Position numbers and translations under genes: made by a program. The notes beneath the pieces were generated by a model. The model had not been told where the DNA came from. It did not search any database and worked only from the letters and a program-made list of their open reading frames with translations. DNA of 64,000 nucleotides, from assembly GCA_963747535.1 (NCBI GenBank), contig CAVVFX010000002.1, forward strand, positions 868,001-932,000, in the 5' to 3' direction. This document shows, piece after piece, positions 47,687 to 56,628 of the stretch; position 1 is the first letter of the stretch; each line of letters starts with the position of its first letter. This DNA is from CAVVFX01 sp963747535 (GTDB lineage: Bacteria > Acidobacteriota > Terriglobia > Bryobacterales > Bryobacteraceae).

Positions 47687-48214
47687 CTACATCAAATAGG
47701 CCCACAACGCCAGGACGATTCCGCCGAGCGCGGCGATCAGTCCGATGGTCGGGAACATTTTGCTCTTGGAAATGAAATAGAGCGAGGTCAGGATCAGGCC
47801 GATCTCCAGCAGACCTTCGCCGAAGTCATAATTCAGGGCGCGCTTCTCGAGTGCGGTGGTTTGCGCTTCGAGCGCGTTGGCCTCATCCTGGATCTCTTTG
47901 GCCTGCTTGCTGTACTTGTCCTTGTCCTTAGCGTAGCGATTCAGGGTTTCAGCGGCTTCCGGTGTTTTGCCGGGAAGGGCATTCAACAGGTCCGTACCGA
48001 GTTCCAGGTTGTGAAACTTGATGCGGTTCGCCTGGTAATACGACCACTTGTCGTTGGCGTCCGTCTTGAGAAGCACGCCCTCGGTATGAGCGCGGTGCGA
48101 CATGATGGTGACAATCGCCAACAGTACCGCCAGCACGGCTGCCATGATCCCGATCGTCTTTCCCATGGGGTCTTCTTCGTGTCCGTGTTCGTGATGAATT
48201 TCCAGTTCGGCCAT
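47687..48214 (-). CDS. DUF4337 membrane protein
   Basis: The ATG at 48214 is preferred over an in-frame GTG two codons earlier. The 175-residue protein has a charged, His-rich N-terminus (ELEIHHEHGHEEDPMGK), one transmembrane helix (IGIMAAVLAVLLAIVTIM), a long charged helical and coiled-coil middle part (KDKDKYSKQAKEIQDEANAL) and two C-terminal helices (LLEIGLILTSLYFISKS, IGLIAALGGIVLALWAYLM). This layout is typical of DUF4337, whose function is unknown. The N-terminal His cluster could bind a metal. It is divergent from tadA, with 30 bp between the starts. Confidence 0.88.
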   Translation of the reverse strand: MAELEIHHEHGHEEDPMGKTIGIMAAVLAVLLAIVTIMSHRAHTEGVLLKTDANDKWSYYQANRIKFHNLELGTDLLNALPGKTPEAAETLNRYAKDKDKYSKQAKEIQDEANALEAQTTALEKRALNYDFGEGLLEIGLILTSLYFISKSKMFPTIGLIAALGGIVLALWAYLM

Positions 48215-48244
48215 AGTCACTCATTCTAAGCTAAGAGGGTCGGC

Positions 48245-48688
48245 ATGGACGAAACTTTTATGGAGGAAGCCCTCCAACTGGCTCGCGGCGCGCAGGAGCG
48301 CGGTGAAGTCCCGGTTGGCGCAGTGATCGTGGTCGATAGCAAGGTCATCGGCCGCGGCGCCAACGCTCCGATCGGGACCAACGATCCTACCGCGCATGCG
48401 GAGATTCTGGCCCTACGGGATGCCGCGCAGTCCCTCGGTAATTACAGGCTGGCTGGAGCGACACTGTATTGCACTATCGAACCTTGCGTGATGTGCGCCG
48501 GAGCGATCGTGGCGGCGCGCATCTCGAAGCTGGTTTTCGGTGCACGCGATATACGGTTTGGCGGAGTCCGCGGCAAATTCCGGATTGCCGACTCGGATAT
48601 CCTCAATCATCGCGTGGAGATCGTGGAGGGCGTCCTGGGCTTCGAGTGTGCGCAATTGCTGCGGGAATTTTTCGAGCCGCGACGTTAA
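48245..48688 (+). CDS. tadA: tRNA-adenosine deaminase
   Basis: TadA converts adenosine 34 to inosine in tRNA-Arg(ACG), which is essential for decoding CGN codons. The 147-residue protein has the cytidine-deaminase fold with zinc ligands and catalytic Glu in TAHAEILALRDA (His about 51, Glu about 53) and the two cysteines in EPCVMCAGAIVAARI (about 80-83). The N-terminal MEEALQLARGAQERGEVPVG and the C-terminal VVEG.L..EC...L..FF pattern are family-typical. Confidence 0.95.
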   Translation: MDETFMEEALQLARGAQERGEVPVGAVIVVDSKVIGRGANAPIGTNDPTAHAEILALRDAAQSLGNYRLAGATLYCTIEPCVMCAGAIVAARISKLVFGARDIRFGGVRGKFRIADSDILNHRVEIVEGVLGFECAQLLREFFEPRR

Positions 48689-48760
48689 ATTTGAGGGATC
48701 ATCGACGGCAAGCGGCGTTCTCGCCGCCTCTGCCCGGTAACCCGGCGGCTGAAAATTTGC

Positions 48761-48789
48761 TTGACTCCTGTCAAATAAAGTCGCACAAT
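48761..48789 (+). promoter_or_regulatory. Predicted promoter with overlapping palindrome, upstream of the second TonB receptor
   Basis: TTGACT (48761-48766) and CACAAT (48784-48789), spaced 17 bp, form a sigma-70-like promoter 43 bp before the ATG. The -35 box is the left arm of a perfect palindrome, TTGAC-tcct-GTCAA (48761-48774), so a repressor bound there would cover it. An AGAAGGGG ribosome-binding site follows near 48819. Confidence 0.5.
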
Positions 48790-48831
48790 TTGATACAAGT
48801 ACAGTAGTTCCTAAGTTAGAAGGGGTGAAAT

Positions 48832-51800
48832 ATGATCGCAAAACGTGTGTTGTTGATCTGCGGACTTGTGTGTCTGGCCGGTCTTCCGGTGTGGGCGCAA
48901 GAAGTCAGCGCGGGCATCACGGGTACCGTAACGGATCCGTCCGGCGCGGCGATTTCCGGGGCGGCTGTTATCGCCACGGATCTCGACCGCGGAACTGAGT
49001 TTCCCACCAAAACCAACTCCGATGGCATCTATGCGTTTCCTCGCGTACCTGTCGGCCGGTATCAAGTGAAGGTGGAAGCCACCGGTTTCAAACAATTCAT
49101 CAATCCCGAACTCACCCTCGAAGTCAACCAAAGAGCTCGCCTGAATGTCGCGATGCAGATCGGCGCAATGTCCGAGAGTGTCTCGGTGACCAGCGATGCT
49201 CCCTTGCTGCAGACCGATACGACGCAGGTTGGCGGAGTGATGGACTCGACCACCATTCAGACCATGCCGCTCATCAGCCGCAATCCGGTGGCCCTGACGC
49301 TGCTGACCGCGGGTGTGACGAGTCCCAATCCGACCACTATGAATAACGGACTGCGGACCACCGGCGGCGGCAGGCCTTATGTCAATGGCAACCGTGAGGA
49401 AGCTAATGACTTTCTACTCGACGGCGCTGACAATAATTTCACTTCGGACAACCTGGTTTCGTACCAGCCCAATCCGGACGCGATTGAAGAATTCAAACTG
49501 ATCACCAACAACGCCTCGGCTGAGTTCGGCAATTTTCAGGGTGGCATCATCAATGTCGTCATCAAGTCGGGTACCAATCAGTATCACGGCAATGTTTTCG
49601 AAGATTTCCGCAACGACAAGTTGAATGCGGATAACTGGGCGCGCAATTGGCAGGGCTTGGCGCGGCAGCCGCTGCGGTGGAATCAATTCGGCGGCACGCT
49701 GGGCGGCCCGGTAAAGAAGGACAAACTGTTTTTCTTCATGGATTATCAAGGCTTACGGCAAGCGACGCCTCCGGCGCTGAGCTCTTTGACCGTGATGCCG
49801 CTGGCGTGGCGCGGGGGAGACTTCTCCTCTCTTTTGAACACCAGTTTCACTGGCGCCAAGGCTCCCATCCAACTTTACAATCCCTACCAGGTGGATGCGT
49901 CGGGTAACCGCTCTCCTTTTGTGGGAAACATCATTCCGCAAAGCCTGTTGAGCCCGGCGGCGGTGAAATTGTTGGGCAATGTATCGCAGTACCCGGCGCC
50001 GCAGAACGGTAACATCACCAACAACTATACTTACTCAACCGCAAGTTACATCAACTCCGATCAGGGCGATATCAAACTGGACTACAAGCCCAACGATAAA
50101 GACTATTTTTCGTCTCGTTATTCCCATGGCCGCCAGGACAATCCGGGCGTCAATAACTTCCCGCTGCTTTATAACAGCTTCAGCGAAGCGCCCTTTCAAA
50201 ACGGGGTGATCAACTGGACCCGGACCATCAGCCCGACGCTGGTCAACGAAGCTCGTGTGGGTATCAATAACGTGATGCTGGTGGCCGGTGGCGCGGATAA
50301 AGGCCTGGGCAACTTCGCCTTGAACGCCGGCATCGCCGACGCCGGGCCGGGCTTGCTGAGTCTCACCGGCTTTGCTTATGCCAGCGCGCTTGGCAATGCC
50401 AATATCGGGATCCAGACGCTGTTCGCCAACACCACTTTCCACTACGCCGACAACCTCACCATCATCCGCGGCAAGCACATGATGAAGACGGGCGCACAGC
50501 TGTTGCGGCAATGGATCAACGCGTACTATGCCTCCAACAGCGGCCGCAGCGGTTTCATCGACTCCAACGGCCGGTTCACTGCACAGAACGCAATTAATCC
50601 CTCCGGCACGCTCATCGGCGAAGCCGACTTCATGCTGGGGCTGCCGGATAATCTGGGCCAGGGCCTGCAGTCGGGAACCTGGGGCCAGCGTGCCATCGTT
50701 CCGGGCATCTACTTCCAGGATGACTGGCGCGTAACCAACAACCTGACGCTGAATCTGGGGCTGCGCTGGGAGTACCATTCCCCCTGGATTGAGGTGGACA
50801 ACCGGCAGTCGAATTTTGGGATGTATAGCGGACAGTTGTACCTGGCCGGACAGTCTTGCCCGTTCAGCAACTGCCGGGCTCTCTACAACAGTTTCAAGAA
50901 AGACTTCCAGCCGCGTCTCGGCTTCGCATACAACCCGGACATGCTCAACAAGAAGCTGGTTATCCGCGGCGCCTACACGATTTCGTCGTTCCTCGAAGGC
51001 ACCGGAACCAACCTCCGGGAGACGCTCAATCCTCCTTACTATCAGGAATACGCGGCCATCTACAACGTTGCCGGCGTAGCCAACGAACTACCGGGCAGTA
51101 CCCTGAGCCAGGGGCTGTCGGCATTGAACCCGAAGAACCCCTACTCCGGTGCCAACTTACGCCTGTGGAATCCGGATGTGCAACCGTCCAAGGTCCAGCA
51201 GTGGAACCTGTCCGCCGAATACGAACTGCCGGGCGCTATGGTCCTGACAGCAGGCTATGTCGGACAGCACGGCACGCACCTGATGGTGCCGATGAATTAC
51301 GCCCAGAACATCCTGGTCAACGGAGCGGTGGCCGAGGGACCCATTCTCGCGGGTAATCCGACGCTGCGCAACGAAATTGCGCAAGTCTCGGGGACGGCGT
51401 CGATCGGCAAGCAGAAATACGAGGCGCTCCAGATGAGCCTGAGGAAGCGTTACGCCATGGGCCTGGAATACCAGTTTGCCTTTACCTACTCGAAGGCTAT
51501 GTCCGATGCCATCGGTTATTACGGAGATAGCGGGCAGGCGGGAAGTCAATCCGCTTACTGGCAGAACCCCTTCAACCAAGCTGCGGAAATGGGCCCGGCG
51601 TACTTCGATACCAAGTTCAATTTCACCGGTGCGCTCACCTATCATCTTCCGTTTGGCAAAGGTCTGAAGTACGGATCGAGCTGGAATCGCGGTGTGGACG
51701 CGCTGCTGGGCGGCTGGCAGATCGGAGCCATTCCGACGCTGCACACCGGGTTCCCGCTCACCATCAAGCTGTCGAGCGATCCTTCCGGCACCACTGCCCG

Positions 51801-52152
51801 CAGCTATCGTCCCAATGTGGTCGGTACACCCAACGATCCGCACCAGATTGGACCTGGGGAGCAATACCTGGATATCTCGGCTTATGCCACTCCGGCCCGG
51901 TTTACCTTCGGCAATATCGGCGTCGGCACCGAACGTGGAACCGGGATGGCACGCGTGGACATCTCGCTGGCAAAACAGTTCCACCTCAACGAAAGGCGTT
52001 ATTTCGAACTGCGCTGGGAGGCCTTCAACCTGACCAATACGCCGATTTTCTCGAGCCCTGCCTCGCAATCGATCGCCAGCACCCTGTTCGGGCAGATTCG
52101 TAGTTCGAGCGGCGAACGGAACATGCAGGTAGTTGGGAAGTTTTACTTCTAA
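48832..52152 (+). CDS. Oar-like TonB-dependent receptor
   Basis: The ATG is preceded by a strong AGAAGGGG box. The signal peptide (RVLLICGLVCLAGLPVWAQ) is followed by a carboxypeptidase-regulatory-like domain (ITGTVTDPSGAAISGAAVIA, YAFPRVPVGRYQVKVEATGF), a plug with NGNREEANDFLLDGADNNFT and EEFKLITNNASAEFGNFQGG, and a beta-barrel ending in VGKFYF, the expected aromatic outer-membrane terminus. Length 1106 is normal for the family. It differs from the receptor at 40442-43975 in the plug and barrel, so ligands are likely different. The two are 4.8 kb apart, separated by unrelated genes. Confidence 0.93.
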   Translation: MIAKRVLLICGLVCLAGLPVWAQEVSAGITGTVTDPSGAAISGAAVIATDLDRGTEFPTKTNSDGIYAFPRVPVGRYQVKVEATGFKQFINPELTLEVNQRARLNVAMQIGAMSESVSVTSDAPLLQTDTTQVGGVMDSTTIQTMPLISRNPVALTLLTAGVTSPNPTTMNNGLRTTGGGRPYVNGNREEANDFLLDGADNNFTSDNLVSYQPNPDAIEEFKLITNNASAEFGNFQGGIINVVIKSGTNQYHGNVFEDFRNDKLNADNWARNWQGLARQPLRWNQFGGTLGGPVKKDKLFFFMDYQGLRQATPPALSSLTVMPLAWRGGDFSSLLNTSFTGAKAPIQLYNPYQVDASGNRSPFVGNIIPQSLLSPAAVKLLGNVSQYPAPQNGNITNNYTYSTASYINSDQGDIKLDYKPNDKDYFSSRYSHGRQDNPGVNNFPLLYNSFSEAPFQNGVINWTRTISPTLVNEARVGINNVMLVAGGADKGLGNFALNAGIADAGPGLLSLTGFAYASALGNANIGIQTLFANTTFHYADNLTIIRGKHMMKTGAQLLRQWINAYYASNSGRSGFIDSNGRFTAQNAINPSGTLIGEADFMLGLPDNLGQGLQSGTWGQRAIVPGIYFQDDWRVTNNLTLNLGLRWEYHSPWIEVDNRQSNFGMYSGQLYLAGQSCPFSNCRALYNSFKKDFQPRLGFAYNPDMLNKKLVIRGAYTISSFLEGTGTNLRETLNPPYYQEYAAIYNVAGVANELPGSTLSQGLSALNPKNPYSGANLRLWNPDVQPSKVQQWNLSAEYELPGAMVLTAGYVGQHGTHLMVPMNYAQNILVNGAVAEGPILAGNPTLRNEIAQVSGTASIGKQKYEALQMSLRKRYAMGLEYQFAFTYSKAMSDAIGYYGDSGQAGSQSAYWQNPFNQAAEMGPAYFDTKFNFTGALTYHLPFGKGLKYGSSWNRGVDALLGGWQIGAIPTLHTGFPLTIKLSSDPSGTTARSYRPNVVGTPNDPHQIGPGEQYLDISAYATPARFTFGNIGVGTERGTGMARVDISLAKQFHLNERRYFELRWEAFNLTNTPIFSSPASQSIASTLFGQIRSSSGERNMQVVGKFYF

Positions 52153-52572
52153 TCAGAACGTCCAAGTGATTGGACATCGCTCATACTCATCCTACTGGGC
52201 CGTGACCGTCAGGGAGCGGTTGGCGCGCAAAACTCTAGCGACGCTCTGTTTAAAAGCTGCACACGCGGCTAGTCCACCAATCTGTGGTAGAAGTCAACGC
52301 AGGCTAAAGCCTTGGCCTTTGGCCTGCTCCGGCACTGGACCAAGGCCAGTCCTCCTATAGTCGCGGCAAGACCGCACGAACGGAATCCCGCGCGATGTAC
52401 CGGATCACTCGGTTGAGCGCCTCGCTATTCCTGGTCACGTGGTCGTTTCAATGCCCCCCGCAATCGAGTCGCTGCGACCATCACAATCGTCTAAGCCAGA
52501 CCTGACGCATCGGTCGTCCTGCAGGCCGAAACAGGCGCGAATGGTATACGTGGTAAAACGAGGAACAACAAA
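52153..52572. other. 420-bp gap with REP-like inverted repeat
   Basis: The region between the receptor and the deacetylase contains no convincing gene. An inverted repeat GCCTTGG (52309-52315) / CCAAGGC (52340-52346) with internal GGCC words looks like a degenerate member of the palindrome family. The promoter of the deacetylase should be within the last 100 bp. Confidence 0.45.
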
Positions 52573-55437
52573 ATGACGATTGCGCGTTCCGGCTCTGCCC
52601 GGACAACCATGGTGGCGCTTGTGTTATTGGGACTGCTTCAGGCGCAGGCGCCGCAACCGGCGCTCAGGCCGGACGCCGACGCAACTCCCATCGACGTCGA
52701 TCGCGGTACGGCCGGCCTCGATCGCTGGCTGCGCGCCCTCTCGACCCGCGCCAGCATCCTGATGGTTACCGCGCATCCCGACGACGAAGACGGCGGCATG
52801 CTCGCTTATGTAACCCGCGGCCAGGGCGCACGCGGAATCCTGCTCACGCTCAATCGCGGTGAAGGCGGCCAGAACGAGATGTCTTCCGATATGTACGATC
52901 GGGAAGGCCTCGTGCGCACCCAGGAGCTGCTTCAGGCGGACCGCTTCTACGGAGTCGATCAATACTGGACCCGCGCCATCGATTACGGCTTTTCCAAAAC
53001 GCGCGAAGAAGCGCTGGATAAATGGAATCATGAGCGCGTGCTCGCCGATGTAGTGCGCGTGATCCGCATGACGCGGCCGCTGGTGATCACGTCGGTATTT
53101 GTCGGAGCCGCGACCGACGGCCACGGCAACCATCAGGTGGCGGGCGAAGTCGCGCAGGAGGCTTATCTCGCGGCGGGCGACCCGAACCGGTTTCCGGAAC
53201 AGATTAAAGACGAAGGCTTGCAGCCCTGGACGCCGCTGAAAGTCTATGCCCGAGTGCCATTCTTTGCGGTCACGCCGAAGGGCATGTACGATTACGCGAT
53301 CGATAAATTCGTGCCGGTGAAATTCTTCGACTACGTCAATGAGAAGTGGTCGGACACCCGCCCATCCGCCAACATTGAGATTCAGGAAGGTGATTACTCG
53401 TCTACCGCCGGATTGTCTTATCTCCAGATCGGCCGCGAGGGCTTAAGCTTTCAGAAGAGCCAGAATGGCGGGATCGCCCTGCCGCCCCCTGCGCCGTTCT
53501 CCAGCCCCTATCATCGCTACGGATCGCGTGTGCCCGCCAACGATCAGGAGCAATCTTTCTTCGACGGTGTGGACGTTTCCATCGCGGGCATTGCGGCGCT
53601 CGTCCCGGGACAGCCCGCGTTCCTGAAAAGCGGCCTGGCGGATATTGCGGCCGAAGTACAGCAGGCCGTCTCCGGATTTCGTCCTGAGCATCCCTCCGGG
53701 ATCGCACCTGCACTCGCCGCTGGACTGCAGCGCACAGCGGCCCTCCTCGGGGAACTTCGCTCGAGTAGTCTGGCCGAACCGGGCCGCGCCAACGCCATCT
53801 ATGAGCTCGAACAGAAACAACTGCAGTTCGGCAAGGCGCTGACCGCGGCTCTCGGCCTTTCTTTACAAGCCATGGTGTTATCCGACCGTCCCATGCAGAC
53901 CCCCTATGGGCCGATGCAGGGGGAAACGTTCACCGTAGCCATCCCGGGCCAGTCGTTCAACGTGCAGGCTCAACTGGTCAATGAGGGTGGCGAGGCTGTG
54001 GATGTGAAGACTGCGTCCGTCACAGCTTCCGACGGTAAACCATGGACGATCTCCGCGAAGCCCGCCGGCGAGATCAGGAGCGACGGGTTGGGCCGTATGG
54101 GCAACCAGCCGCCTGTGATCGTGAGCGCGGCTCCCGCGACCGTCGCGGCGCGGCACGAGGCCAGGTTCCAGTTCAGCGTAACCGTGCCCGGGGATGCCGC
54201 CCTGACCCGGCCCTACTTCAGCCGCGACAACGAAGAGCAGCCCTATTACAACATCGACGATTCGCGCTTCCGCAACCAGTCACTGGCTCCCTATCCGCTC
54301 ACGGCTATTCTGCAAGTGACTTATCGTGACGCGACGTTCCCGCTGGCGGAAGTGGTGCAGACTTTCCAGCGTACCTCCGGGCTCGGGCTGCTGCCCAATC
54401 CCCTGCTCGTAGGACCGGCGATTTCGCTCACTCTCGCGCCATCCGCCGGCGCCATCCCTCTCGGGACGAAGTCGTTCTCGTTCGCGGTCACGGTGCACAG
54501 CAATGTGAAGGGAGCGGCGAAGGGCGCCGTCCAACTCAATCTACCCGCCGGTTGGAAGTCCGCACCCGCGTCCGCGCCGTTTGCGATGAATCGGGATGGT
54601 GAAGATCAGACGCTCGCGTTTACTGTTTCGCCCGGCGCGATTCAGGCCGGAAATTTCCAGATCACCGCCGTCGCCGAATATGCGGGCAAGCGATACCAGG
54701 AAGGCTACCGCATGGTGGGCTACGCGGGGTTGCGGCCCTATCCTTTCTACCGGCCCGCGATCTATCGCGCCGTGGGCGTCGATGTGAAGACCGCGCCCGG
54801 ACTCCGCATCGGATATCTGCCCGGCACCGGCGACGAGGTCCCGCAGGCGCTCGAAGATCTGGGCCAGAGCGTCAGGATACTCGCGGAGAGCGACGTCACG
54901 CAAGGCGATCTTTCCGCGTTCGATGCGATCCTTCTCGGCCCGCGCGCTTATGCGGTGCGGCCTGAACTGAAATCGGCCAACAATCGCCTGCTCGAATACG
55001 TGAAGAATGGCGGCGTGCTGATCGTACAGTACAATCTCCAGGGCTTCGACCGGGACTACGGTCCCTATCCCTTCAGCCTCGGCGCCAATCCCCAGAAAGT
55101 TGTGGATGAAGGGTCGAAGGTGACCCTGTTGAATCCCGTGAGTCCTGTGTTCGCCTGGCCGAACAGGATTACGGACGCCGATTTTTCGGGATGGGTTGAA
55201 GAGCGCGGCCACGGATTCATGAGCACCTGGGACAAGCAATATGAGCCCCTGGTGCAGACTCACGATCCGGAACAGGACCCCCAACTCGGCGGTCTGCTGC
55301 TGGCCCGCTACGGCAAAGGAGTCTACATCTACGATGCCTTTGCGCTTTACCGGCAATTGCCCGTGGGCGTGCCTGGTGCCTACCGGCTACTCGCGAATCT
55401 CGTGAGTCTAGGCAAGAATCCGGGCTTGGCCAGATAG
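52573..55437 (+). CDS. Exported PIG-L (LmbE-like) deacetylase with long C-terminal beta region
   Basis: A signal peptide (TTMVALVLLGLLQAQ) precedes a PIG-L zinc deacetylase domain: VTAHPDDEDGGMLAYV (the His-Pro-Asp-Asp metal motif, about residues 67-70), LTLNRGEGGQNEM, EALDKWNHERVLADVVRVIR and TDGHGNHQVAGEVAQEAYL (third His). The remaining 650 residues hold NEW3-like beta-sandwich segments (VTVPGDAALTRPYFSRDNEE, AAKGAVQLNLPAGWKSAPAS) and a C-terminal glutamine-amidotransferase-like region (RIGYLPGTGDEVPQALEDLG, NGGVLIVQYNLQGFDRDYG). Family enzymes remove acetyl groups from N-acetylglucosamine derivatives. The exported multi-domain form is common in acidobacteria. The exact substrate is unknown. 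Confidence 0.9.
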   Translation: MTIARSGSARTTMVALVLLGLLQAQAPQPALRPDADATPIDVDRGTAGLDRWLRALSTRASILMVTAHPDDEDGGMLAYVTRGQGARGILLTLNRGEGGQNEMSSDMYDREGLVRTQELLQADRFYGVDQYWTRAIDYGFSKTREEALDKWNHERVLADVVRVIRMTRPLVITSVFVGAATDGHGNHQVAGEVAQEAYLAAGDPNRFPEQIKDEGLQPWTPLKVYARVPFFAVTPKGMYDYAIDKFVPVKFFDYVNEKWSDTRPSANIEIQEGDYSSTAGLSYLQIGREGLSFQKSQNGGIALPPPAPFSSPYHRYGSRVPANDQEQSFFDGVDVSIAGIAALVPGQPAFLKSGLADIAAEVQQAVSGFRPEHPSGIAPALAAGLQRTAALLGELRSSSLAEPGRANAIYELEQKQLQFGKALTAALGLSLQAMVLSDRPMQTPYGPMQGETFTVAIPGQSFNVQAQLVNEGGEAVDVKTASVTASDGKPWTISAKPAGEIRSDGLGRMGNQPPVIVSAAPATVAARHEARFQFSVTVPGDAALTRPYFSRDNEEQPYYNIDDSRFRNQSLAPYPLTAILQVTYRDATFPLAEVVQTFQRTSGLGLLPNPLLVGPAISLTLAPSAGAIPLGTKSFSFAVTVHSNVKGAAKGAVQLNLPAGWKSAPASAPFAMNRDGEDQTLAFTVSPGAIQAGNFQITAVAEYAGKRYQEGYRMVGYAGLRPYPFYRPAIYRAVGVDVKTAPGLRIGYLPGTGDEVPQALEDLGQSVRILAESDVTQGDLSAFDAILLGPRAYAVRPELKSANNRLLEYVKNGGVLIVQYNLQGFDRDYGPYPFSLGANPQKVVDEGSKVTLLNPVSPVFAWPNRITDADFSGWVEERGHGFMSTWDKQYEPLVQTHDPEQDPQLGGLLLARYGKGVYIYDAFALYRQLPVGVPGAYRLLANLVSLGKNPGLAR

Positions 55438-55450
55438 ACCTCTAATCTCC

Positions 55451-55546
55451 TAGCCTGGCAGCCTGTGGCTGATTCTTCGTTGTGGAGTAGGCGTTTTCGC
55501 CTGCTCTCGCGCGCTGGAGAGACTTCTGCCATAGGCTGCTAGGCTA
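55451..55546. repeat. Long imperfect hairpin enclosing a REP-like core
   Basis: TAGCCTGGCAGCCTGTGGC (55451-55469) pairs with 55528-55546, with two mismatches over 19 bp. Between them lies GTGGAGTAGGCG-tttt-CGCCTGC, a REP-like core (stem 55489-55502). The structure starts 14 bp after the deacetylase stop codon, so it may protect or end that transcript. Confidence 0.6.
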
Positions 55547-55621
55547 GGCTAGAAGCTAGAGACCTGAGAATCTTTCCAAGGTCCTGCAAGAGCTGATCGC
55601 TGATCGCCTATGCTGCTCTGT

Positions 55622-55671
55622 GGGGCGGCCAATCCTGGCCGCAGCCGCCTTTGAGGCGGCTCTTTCCGCCC
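55622..55671. repeat. Composite palindrome that can fold as a three-way junction
   Basis: An outer stem GGGCGG (55623-55628) / CCGCCC (55666-55671) can enclose a CGGCCA-atcc-TGGCCG hairpin, which shares bases with the outer arm, and a perfect AGCCGCCT-ttg-AGGCGGCT hairpin (55643-55661). The second hairpin resembles the element downstream of the RAYT remnant (58975-58991). Confidence 0.55.
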
Positions 55672-55710
55672 GCGAAAGAATCCCCGCACCAAGCCGGATG
55701 AAAAAAGGAA

Positions 55711-55998
55711 CTACCGTCCAGCCTTGGTCAGATGGATGTGGATCGCTGGAGGAACGCCATCTGAAAGGCCGTAGAACTGAACCGTGGAAGCGCCCGGTAC
55801 ACCCGGCGGGAGAATAGAGAAACCGACAACCGCGCATCGATTGTCCTCACCCACGTAAACCCAGGAACTCCCGTAGCTCTTCTCATCTATGCCGTTGATG
55901 AGCCGTTTGAATTCGGAAAACGAAATCGGGTTGGGATTGTTTCTGTAGTCTCGAACGGAATTCATAAAAGGTCCTTCTAAGTCAACCGCCATACTCAT
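55711..55998 (-). CDS. Uncharacterised 95-residue protein coupled to a response regulator
   Basis: Its start overlaps the stop of the response regulator gene by 4 bp (ATGA), so the two are translated together. It contains SFSEFKRLINGIDEKSYGSS and CAVVGFSILPPGVPGASTVQ, with no domain I recognise, no signal peptide and no membrane helix. The coupling suggests a partner or target of the regulator. The N-terminus could instead begin at an internal ATG (FMNSVRDYRNNP). Confidence 0.7.
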   Translation of the reverse strand: MSMAVDLEGPFMNSVRDYRNNPNPISFSEFKRLINGIDEKSYGSSWVYVGEDNRCAVVGFSILPPGVPGASTVQFYGLSDGVPPAIHIHLTKAGR

Positions 55999-56507
55999 AA
56001 TTCACCCCGATCTTTCGGTTCATTGCCGTCCTGCGGATGAGCATTGGCATCCTTGTGCTGATCGCAGTTCGGGTTCCTGGTATCCTTACGGCTATCGAAC
56101 TCCTGCCCGCCGGGTTGTGACCGATTTGGCGAGTGCAAGACATCTGTGATCATTTGAACCAACTTAATGGCCACAAATGGCTTCTGAATAAACGCCCAGC
56201 CGTAATTGAGAACCAGTAGGTTTCCATTTGTCCCGCCTGACATCAGCATTACATGCATCAATGGGCGGGTCTTCTTCAAAATCTCGCCCAAATTCGGTCC
56301 TGACATGTGCGGCATGTCCACGTCAGAGAGAAGAAGGTCGATCGTTCTGTCGGTCCCTGCCGCTACCTCAATGGCTCTTGCACCGGAATCGGCTGAAAGC
56401 ACCTGGAAGTTGGCCCGCTCCAGGACTAAAATCACAGCATTGCGAACAGATTCGTTGTCGTCGACAACCAGAATAGTTTGGAGCGTTTCTTTCAGCGAAT
56501 CGGACAT
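55995..56507 (-). CDS. Response regulator with receiver domain and short hydrophilic tail
   Basis: The first 125 residues are a receiver domain: TILVVDDNESVRNAV (acidic pair), the phosphoacceptor Asp in LLLSDVDMPHMSGPNLGEIL, VMLMSGG with the conserved Ser, and AFIQKPFVAIKLVQMI with the conserved Lys. The last 40 residues (RSQPGGQEFDSRKDTRNPNC and onward) are hydrophilic and low-complexity, with no output domain. It lacks an adjacent kinase; the kinase must be elsewhere. The downstream 95-residue gene overlaps it by 4 bp. The upstream Crp/Fnr gene is on the same strand, with a 121-bp gap. Confidence 0.92.
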   Translation of the reverse strand: MSDSLKETLQTILVVDDNESVRNAVILVLERANFQVLSADSGARAIEVAAGTDRTIDLLLSDVDMPHMSGPNLGEILKKTRPLMHVMLMSGGTNGNLLVLNYGWAFIQKPFVAIKLVQMITDVLHSPNRSQPGGQEFDSRKDTRNPNCDQHKDANAHPQDGNEPKDRGEL

Positions 56508-56628
56508 TCGCCTCGATTTTAGCGTTTCCTATTGCGGTTTGTCTGATCAAATCTGCTCACTAAAGAAGCGCAGGGATACTGCGCAACCCGTGAATAGGCT
56601 ATGACTAACATCACCTGGCCGTGACGCC

